Below are positions 8,393 to 12,830 of a DNA stretch of 12,830 nt, piece by piece. The DNA is from Bacteroidales bacterium (GTDB taxonomy: Bacteria > Bacteroidota > Bacteroidia > Bacteroidales > UBA12077). Under the pieces are notes generated by a model, which saw only the letters and a program-made list of their open reading frames with translations, did not search any database and was not told the DNA's origin. The first letter of the stretch is position 1, and each line of letters opens with the position of its first letter. The position numbers and the translations under genes are program-made. Location: contig DAOWML010000029.1 in NCBI GenBank assembly GCA_030643125.1, positions 1 through 12,830 on the forward strand, in the 5' to 3' direction.

Positions 8393-8514
8393 TAATTTCA
8401 TGGTAGTCAAAAGATATAATTGTAAATTATTAGGCCTCATGGTCTAGCACTCTATTTAACCCAAATACTTTAATTTATTAACCTAATTTTAAAAGAGCCT
8501 CTGGCTCTTTTTTT
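8393..8514 (+). ncRNA. Candidate short transcript between the duplicated promoter element and a terminator
   Basis: If the box at 8379-8386 is a promoter, transcription would begin near 8393 and stop at the hairpin ending at 8514, giving an RNA of about 120 bases. Only a 15-codon ORF (8400-8447, MVVKRYNCKLLGLMV) is present, without a recognisable ribosome site. The 3' part shares TTAACCCA (8456-8463) and an AAAAGAG-headed terminator with the protease 3' flank (TTAACCCA at 8197-8204). It may be a small RNA or the shell of a deleted paralogous gene. The transcript itself is not shown. Confidence 0.3.
8491..8514 (+). terminator. Second intrinsic terminator, without an upstream ORF
   Basis: AAAAGAGCC (8491-8499) pairs perfectly with GGCTCTTTT (8503-8511) across a three-base loop, followed by a T run to 8514. 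It lies 317 bases after the protease stop and 240 bases after the protease's own terminator, so it implies a separate transcript. Confidence 0.8.
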
Positions 8515-8744
8515 ATAAGGTGAATTGTCTAAAAATGGGGTGATTTTTTTATCTTAAATCCAGCCTTTCAAAATTAGGAACTTGATATTATACCAGAACT
8601 CAAAAATAATAGGATTTAGTTTAAAATAGACGATCATAAAAAAAAGTGATTTAAAACAGTTTTTAAATTGACTCATTTATTCACAAAAAAGATGCTTCAT
8701 AACACATCTAGTTGTAAATTTACTTGAATATTTAATATAAGGAG
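8515..8744. other. AT-rich spacer before the 130-residue ORF
   Basis: No gene or RNA is recognised. TAAATTTA at 8715-8722 is a possible -7 box for the following gene but has no clear -33 partner. AAAAAAGTGATTT at 8640-8652 is the exact inverse of bases 8312-8324 in the duplicated element, but it is low in complexity. Confidence 0.5.
8739..8744 (+). promoter_or_regulatory. Shine-Dalgarno-like AAGGAG abutting the start codon
   Basis: AAGGAG directly touches the ATG at 8745, leaving no spacer, which is closer than a normal functional site. No better in-frame start lies just downstream (the next alternative is a GTG at codon 21), so the ATG is kept as start. Confidence 0.35.
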
Positions 8745-9137
8745 ATGGCTTTAAAAGAATCAGATATAAAAAAGTATTCTATCCAGATTGCTGAAAAAAA
8801 TGAAGTGTTTGTATGGATAGGCCCATGTTCTGTTAAAAAAATAGAATTTACTAAAATTCCACTGGATGGTAGAAAGTATGAATGCGGAGGAGAAGTTACT
8901 CTGGCAAACGGGCTTGTTTTACAAGCTAGTTTCAGAATGCAGAAAACCAACGATATTTTATTAATTGAAGAGTCTGTTTATACAAAGATTGATGGAATAT
9001 GGTATAAACTAAATGAACCTGAATTTTTTGAAAAAACAGGTTTGGATAAAGAAGATGTTTTTCCTGTTGAATGGAAACCTGATATTCCATTAAATCATCC
9101 ATTAAAAGGACCATACAAAATGAACTGGAGAGGATAA
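8745..9137 (+). CDS. Hypothetical protein, 130 residues
   Basis: I do not recognise this family. The predicted protein is soluble: no signal peptide, transmembrane helix or metal-binding cysteine cluster is seen, and the only cysteines are C33 and C47. It is rich in charged and aromatic residues, with alternating strand-like segments ('NEVFVWIGPC', 'KKIEFTKIPLDGRKYECGG', 'GLVLQASFRMQ', 'DILLIEESVYTKIDGIWYKL') and a proline-rich C-terminus ending 'GPYKMNWRG'. This suggests a small beta-rich domain. It has its own upstream spacer and ends in a strong terminator shared with the convergent Hdr-like operon, so it is probably a single-gene unit. Length, a normal start and composition like neighbouring genes support it as real. 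A shorter ORF lies antisense and is taken to be a shadow. Confidence 0.75.
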   Translation: MALKESDIKKYSIQIAEKNEVFVWIGPCSVKKIEFTKIPLDGRKYECGGEVTLANGLVLQASFRMQKTNDILLIEESVYTKIDGIWYKLNEPEFFEKTGLDKEDVFPVEWKPDIPLNHPLKGPYKMNWRG

Positions 9138-9138
9138 A

Positions 9139-9166
9139 AAAAGGAGATCAATTTTGATCTCCTTTT
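9139..9166. terminator. Bidirectional terminator between convergent genes
   Basis: AAAAGGAGATCA (9139-9150) and TGATCTCCTTTT (9155-9166) form a perfect 12-bp stem around a four-base loop. It has T runs in both directions and lies between the 3' end of the 130-residue gene and that of the HdrC-cytochrome b gene, so it can serve both. Confidence 0.9.
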
Positions 9167-9188
9167 ATATTAATTTGTTTTTTAACGA

Positions 9189-10238
9189 TTATACAACTTG
9201 TTTAATTTTAGCAAAGTACATTGCAAACGAACGATATAAAAAGTGAGTCCATTTGCCAAAAGGAACAATAATTAAAGCCCATTGAACCAACACAATTAAA
9301 TGGAATAGATACATCCAAAGATTACTTTCTATTAAATCAAGATCAATAAAAATCCGAACAATAAATGCAGTTAGTCCTAGTAAAAATAACCAGATTACAA
9401 AAAACCAGTCTGATGGTTGAGAAAACTTATTTACTTCTTTATTCTTTTGAATCCGGCTTGCAACAAAAATGAATGTAATAACAAATATTACAACGCTTTC
9501 AATGTATCCGAGAAGAATAATAAAAAGATTTTCTGTTCCAAACCAATCAAGAACAACAGTTGTAAAAAGTAATGCAAGATACCCAAAAACAAGGATAAGG
9601 TGCATAAACCAACGGAGTTGATTATCATCACAACCTAAAGTTCTTTTTTGTGTAAACATATGGATTAATAGTTCTTGAAACTCTTTAATATATGTCATAA
9701 ATTTTACTTTAATACCTGGTTTTAAAATCACAAAATACCACATCCTAAACAGATTAGGTAAAAGAATAAATGAGAAAACCGAAGCAATCGATAGCATTTC
9801 AAACAGATGACCATGGTGCATTATAATCTCCACATTAAAATTCTGGAATGCACTATAGTATATTACGCCAATAGCAGTAATTATAAATGCAAAAAGACTA
9901 AATAACAGAGATTTCTGTAATAAGCCTGATAAACCAGTCCAGTCGTATTTCGCTGTAAGCCATCTTCTGAGCGACATCATTAATTCACCAGGATTAGCTT
10001 CGCGCGGACATGTTGTAGCACAATCACCACAATAATAACATAACCAGGGGTCTAAAGAGCTGGTTATTTTTTCATCTAAACCCAACACACTTGCCCTGAC
10101 CATTTTTCGGGGAAATGAATTGTGTTCATCAGTTAAACTACACACAGCTGTACAATTTCCACAATTATAACATGCATGAAAATCGCCATTACCGTATTTA
10201 AAGATTTCTTTTGCAAAATCAGGATTTATTTTTGCCAT
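9189..10238 (-). CDS. HdrC-cytochrome b fusion, QmoC-like membrane subunit
   Basis: A 349-residue protein with two parts. The N-terminal ~95 residues are HdrC-like, with two Cx2Cx2Cx3C motifs for 4Fe-4S clusters (C23, C26, C29, C33 and C67, C70, C73, C77). The rest is a membrane domain of about six helices (near 110-130, 150-171, 208-230, 236-261, 279-298, 308-328). Histidines that could bind heme b are H141, H142, H144, H213, H313 and H332. This architecture is that of QmoC of the quinone-interacting oxidoreductase in sulfate reducers and of HdrC/HdrE fusions. The role would be to pass electrons between the soluble HdrA-like flavoproteins and membrane quinone. It is the last gene of the operon, beginning five bases after the winged-helix gene, with AAAGGA just upstream of the ATG. 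A DsrM- or NarI-like subunit is a less likely alternative because of the operon context. Confidence 0.85.
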   Translation of the reverse strand: MAKINPDFAKEIFKYGNGDFHACYNCGNCTAVCSLTDEHNSFPRKMVRASVLGLDEKITSSLDPWLCYYCGDCATTCPREANPGELMMSLRRWLTAKYDWTGLSGLLQKSLLFSLFAFIITAIGVIYYSAFQNFNVEIIMHHGHLFEMLSIASVFSFILLPNLFRMWYFVILKPGIKVKFMTYIKEFQELLIHMFTQKRTLGCDDNQLRWFMHLILVFGYLALLFTTVVLDWFGTENLFIILLGYIESVVIFVITFIFVASRIQKNKEVNKFSQPSDWFFVIWLFLLGLTAFIVRIFIDLDLIESNLWMYLFHLIVLVQWALIIVPFGKWTHFLYRSFAMYFAKIKQVV

Positions 10239-10243
10239 ATCCT

Positions 10244-10510
10244 TTACTTTTTCAATTTGTAAAAATAAAATTCGTCCATATCATCAACTTCTCCAGCCTC
10301 AATATTCCCATATTTCTGAAGAGTCATAAGATGATATGTTACAACATCAAGAGGAAGACCTATTTCCTGCGCAATTTGCGGAACAGTTTTTTCTTCGGTT
10401 TCCAGAGATTTTAAAATCTGCCTTTTAATTTTGTTAAAGGCTTTCATGTTTTCTTTTACCGAATCAGGAATGCTTCTTGTTTTCTTAATAATATCGATTG
10501 TTTTTCCCAT
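10244..10510 (-). CDS. Small winged helix-turn-helix protein
   Basis: An 88-residue protein with a winged-helix fold visible from about 20 to 85. A helix is followed by the HTH ('TVPQIAQEIGLPLDVVTYHL', 42-61), a recognition-helix region 'VVTYHLMTLQKYG' as in ArsR-like regulators, then a short acidic wing and C-terminus ('EAGEVDDMDEFYFYKLKK'). No cysteines or ligand-binding domain are present. It is encoded inside the electron-transfer operon, 14 bases after the HdrA-like gene and 5 bases before the HdrC fusion. It may be a small transcription regulator of the operon or a structural partner that uses the fold for protein contact. The sequence does not decide between these, although the HTH looks intact. 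Confidence 0.8.
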   Translation of the reverse strand: MGKTIDIIKKTRSIPDSVKENMKAFNKIKRQILKSLETEEKTVPQIAQEIGLPLDVVTYHLMTLQKYGNIEAGEVDDMDEFYFYKLKK

Positions 10511-10524
10511 AATTTTATGTCCTG

Positions 10525-12459
10525 TTAATGAATTAAAGCTTCAATCATACTTTCCATTTCGATGTCTGTATATCCGATTAAATCAATTGCATTCTCAGGA
10601 CATACAGGTAAGCACATTCCGCACCCTTTACATAAGGATTTAGATACTTCAGCCACTTCTTTATTTTCGTATTTAATTTTAGAAATAGCATCGTAAGGAC
10701 ATGCTTCAGTACATTTATCACACCATGTACACCTATCGTTGTGCACAATAGCCATTGTAGGTTCAAGTTCTATTTCTCCTGAACTAACAAGAGTACTTAC
10801 TTTTGAAGCTGCTGCCAGAGCAGATTTAACTGATTCTGTTATATTTAATGGAGCTTGACATGCTCCTGAAATCAGAACTCCGTCAATTACAGTTTCAACC
10901 GGACGTAACTTAGGATGAATTTCATTGAAAAATTTATCACGCCCAATAGGGACCTTTAGAATATTTACAATACCTGTATATTCTCTGGGGACCATTCCTG
11001 TAACTAACACAACTAAATCTGCACTTACTTCAAGTTCTTCTTTTTCTGTTAAAATATCATTTATTTTAACAATAGTTTCGTTTCCTGATTTTTCAACCTG
11101 CGGTGGAGCTTCTTCAAACGATTGTAAAAAGATATCTCCTGCTTCTGAAGCTTCATGGTAAAGTTTTTCCTGTTTTCCATAAGTTCGGATACCCCTGTTG
11201 AAATGGAAATTGTTAATTTCAGGATACTTTTCTTTAACCAGAATTGATGTATGAATTGCTGAAGTACAACAATATCTTGAACAATATTTATTTGGTCCGT
11301 CAATCTGCCGGCTTCCTACACAATAAATATATGCGATATTCTTAATTTCTTTATTCTTATACTTCAGTTTTCCACCATTCAATTCAATTAATCGTTTGAA
11401 TTGTTGTAGTGTAATAACATTATCTATTTCACCATAACCAAATTCGCCCTTAGCTGGTTCATAAGGATTAAATCCTGTGCTTAATTGTATTGCTCCAACT
11501 GTAATATTAGTTTCTTGTGGTTCCTGATTTAGATCAATATCATCACAAATTTTTACACATTCACCACATTTATTACATGCTTCGTGATCAATAGCCGGAA
11601 TTTCAGGAAATTCGCTATCGTAGTTCTTATAAATAGCTTTGCGTTTTGTTATATTAAAATTGAAATCATCATCAACTTCAACAGGACAAGCCTCAATGGC
11701 TTTTTCAAACTTCTCTTTATCTAGCTTACAATCAGGCTTTATATAGCGTGGTTTTATTTTAAGAGTCAGATTAAATTCTCCTACACTTCCTTTTTTCCCT
11801 ATAATTTCAGTTCCGGTATATAAGGTAATTTTCGGATGAGAATTAATCTGATGATATAATCTTGTAATAACTTCTTGTCCTGTTTCATTAGTAGTAAAAA
11901 GCACATTCCATTGAGAAGTTCTACCACCGACAAAATATTCCCGTTCAATTAAATGAACGGTAGTTCCCACTTCGGCCAGTTCAAGAGCTGCTCTCATTCC
12001 TGAAATACCGGCTCCAACAACTGCCACAGCATTTACAGAAGGAATTTTTATTGGTGTTAATTCTTTCGAATGCTTAACTCTTTCAATTCCTCCTTTAACC
12101 AAATTAATTGCTTTTTCAGTGGCTAATGGAGGGTTGTCAGAATGAGCCCATGAACCTTGTTCACGAATATTTACCTGAACATAGTTATATTTATTTAAAC
12201 CCGCTCTTTGAGCAACATTTCGGAAAGTATCTAAATGTAATTTTGGAGAACAGGATGCAACAACAATTGCATCAAGCTTCTGCTCTTTTATATCATCTTC
12301 AATTTCCTGTTGTGTAGAACCTGCACATGCAAACATAGTAGTTTTTACAACATGAACACCGTCAATTTTTTCTGCTTCTGCTTTTACTTTTTCAACATCC
12401 ACATAGTCGGAGATGTTAGAACCGCACATACATACGTAAACTCCAATTTTATTTTTCAT
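10525..12459 (-). CDS. hdrA: HdrA-like FAD and iron-sulfur oxidoreductase subunit
   Basis: A 644-residue protein with the full HdrA layout. The N-terminal domain (1-135) has cysteines C10, C12, C45 and C70. An FAD Rossmann motif follows at 145-172, with G149, G151, G154 and the ribose-binding E172 near the end ('HLIERE'). An inserted 4Fe-4S motif CNKCGECVKIC is at 295-305, and a cysteine-rich segment follows (C380, C393, C397, C398). The C-terminus carries a two-cluster ferredoxin domain (C577, C580, C583, C587 and C610, C613, C616, C620). HdrA flavoproteins bind FAD and several 4Fe-4S clusters and can bifurcate or relay electrons. In non-methanogens they work with partners other than CoM/CoB, and QmoA/QmoB are related. 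Its start overlaps the upstream flavoprotein by 11 bases and has a good Shine-Dalgarno site. Downstream are the winged-helix and HdrC-fusion genes. The symbol denotes the family only; the physiological electron donor is unknown. Confidence 0.88.
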   Translation of the reverse strand: MKNKIGVYVCMCGSNISDYVDVEKVKAEAEKIDGVHVVKTTMFACAGSTQQEIEDDIKEQKLDAIVVASCSPKLHLDTFRNVAQRAGLNKYNYVQVNIREQGSWAHSDNPPLATEKAINLVKGGIERVKHSKELTPIKIPSVNAVAVVGAGISGMRAALELAEVGTTVHLIEREYFVGGRTSQWNVLFTTNETGQEVITRLYHQINSHPKITLYTGTEIIGKKGSVGEFNLTLKIKPRYIKPDCKLDKEKFEKAIEACPVEVDDDFNFNITKRKAIYKNYDSEFPEIPAIDHEACNKCGECVKICDDIDLNQEPQETNITVGAIQLSTGFNPYEPAKGEFGYGEIDNVITLQQFKRLIELNGGKLKYKNKEIKNIAYIYCVGSRQIDGPNKYCSRYCCTSAIHTSILVKEKYPEINNFHFNRGIRTYGKQEKLYHEASEAGDIFLQSFEEAPPQVEKSGNETIVKINDILTEKEELEVSADLVVLVTGMVPREYTGIVNILKVPIGRDKFFNEIHPKLRPVETVIDGVLISGACQAPLNITESVKSALAAASKVSTLVSSGEIELEPTMAIVHNDRCTWCDKCTEACPYDAISKIKYENKEVAEVSKSLCKGCGMCLPVCPENAIDLIGYTDIEMESMIEALIH

Positions 12460-12830
12460 GGTCTTCTCCTTCCATTAAGTAACCTGCAATTTCTGCTGAA
12501 GCTGCACCTGCAGATAATATTGAATCAGGAATATCCATTGGCCCGGATGCAGTACCGGCTACATAAACTCCTTCAATATTAGTTTGTGCAGGATTTGCCA
12601 ATAAGTCTTGTTGCATAACATAATTAAATTGATCAAGTTTAAGATCATTTTTAAACATTGAGGAAATACCATCGTTGGCCAGAATACCGGTTGATAATAC
12701 AACCATGTCATGTTCTACCTCTTTAACAACACCACTTTCAATATCTTCATACCGAAGTTTTAGATTTCCTCCTTCAATTTCTTCAATTTTCCCTATTTTT
12801 CCTTTTATGAAAGTAACACCCATATCTTTA
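12449..12830 (-). CDS. HdrA/QmoA-like flavoprotein, C-terminal part (start beyond window)
   Basis: The last ~127 codons of a gene that continues past the window end; the frame stays open to base 12830, so the ATG at 12823 need not be the start. The segment resembles the C-terminus of HdrA/QmoA-type FAD proteins. It has a strand-rich region 'EVEHDMVVLSTGILAND', then 'ANPAQTNIEGVYVAGTASGPMDIPDSILSAGAASAEIAGYL', typical of the FAD-binding end in which the bound flavin contacts a 'GVYVAGT' loop. No ferredoxin cysteines appear in this tail, which fits QmoA-like proteins lacking the C-terminal Fe-S domain. It overlaps the following HdrA-like gene by 11 bases, indicating a shared operon and likely translational coupling. 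Confidence 0.8.
   Translation of the reverse strand, partial: KDMGVTFIKGKIGKIEEIEGGNLKLRYEDIESGVVKEVEHDMVVLSTGILANDGISSMFKNDLKLDQFNYVMQQDLLANPAQTNIEGVYVAGTASGPMDIPDSILSAGAASAEIAGYLMEGEDHEK
12466..12471 (-). promoter_or_regulatory. Shine-Dalgarno site for the HdrA-like gene
   Basis: On the minus strand AAGGAG lies six bases before the ATG at 12459, inside the coding end of the preceding flavoprotein gene. This good spacing supports the chosen start and contrasts with the A-rich, site-less leader of the protease gene. Confidence 0.65.

Noticed and set aside
8400..8447. 15-codon ORF in the orphan cassette
   Set aside because: It is too short, has no ribosome site and no known peptide match, so it is mentioned only as part of the candidate RNA.
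8430..8462. Stretch containing GGCCTCATGGTCTAGCAC that resembles the 5' half of a Glu/Gln-type tRNA
   Set aside because: No matching acceptor, anticodon or T arm follows within 80 bases, so no tRNA can be folded. A tRNA remnant cannot be supported.
8312..8652. 13-base inverted repeat AAATCACTTTTTT (8312-8324) / AAAAAAGTGATTT (8640-8652)
   Set aside because: It is perfect but of very low complexity in an AT-rich region, and has no target-site duplication or enclosed gene.
8732..9114. ORFs antisense to the 130-residue gene
   Set aside because: They are shadows of the plus-strand gene, with no start context and no recognisable domain.

Overview
The window looks like low-GC chromosomal DNA from a Bacteroidota bacterium, probably an anaerobic or facultative relative of the Bacteroidales/Marinilabiliales. 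The evidence is a secreted protease with a C-terminal type IX secretion (T9SS) sorting domain, a Reg_prop/Y_Y_Y sensor kinase paired with a LytTR regulator, A-rich leaders without Shine-Dalgarno sites before the secreted gene, and a primase tail of the Bacteroidota type. The family-level placement is inference.

Layout. (1) Positions 1-443 (+) hold the 3' end of dnaG. A hairpin follows, then a gene-free stretch to 750 with two inverted repeats; one of them resembles a terminator for the opposite-strand operon. (2) Positions 4760-751 (-) hold a two-gene operon: a LytTR response regulator, then a 1097-residue propeller sensor histidine kinase, overlapping by one base (TAATG). (3) Positions 4980-8174 (+), divergent from the regulator, hold a 1064-residue secreted papain-like (C1) peptidase with tandem DUF333-like N-terminal modules, FN3 and GEVED modules and a T9SS tail, closed by a strong terminator. 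(4) Positions 8175-8744 have no convincing gene. They contain a second copy of the protease upstream element (31 of 39 bases identical), a promoter-like box at the same distance, and a second terminator about 130 bases on. (5) Positions 8745-9137 (+) hold an unrecognised 130-residue protein, convergent with the next operon across a perfect 12-bp-stem bidirectional terminator. (6) Positions 12830-9189 (-) hold an operon for a heterodisulfide-reductase/Qmo-like electron-transfer complex: the C-terminus of a flavoprotein, a full HdrA-like flavin/Fe-S protein, a small winged-helix protein, and an HdrC-cytochrome b fusion that would anchor the complex in the membrane.

How the genes may work together. 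The sensor-regulator pair is a reasonable candidate to control the adjacent exported protease, and the duplicated upstream element is a candidate operator, but this is inference. The Hdr/Qmo-like operon would move electrons between a soluble carrier and membrane quinone; its real partner cannot be read from this window. The most unusual item is the promoter-leader-terminator cassette at 8311-8514, which matches both flanks of the protease gene but encloses no substantial ORF.
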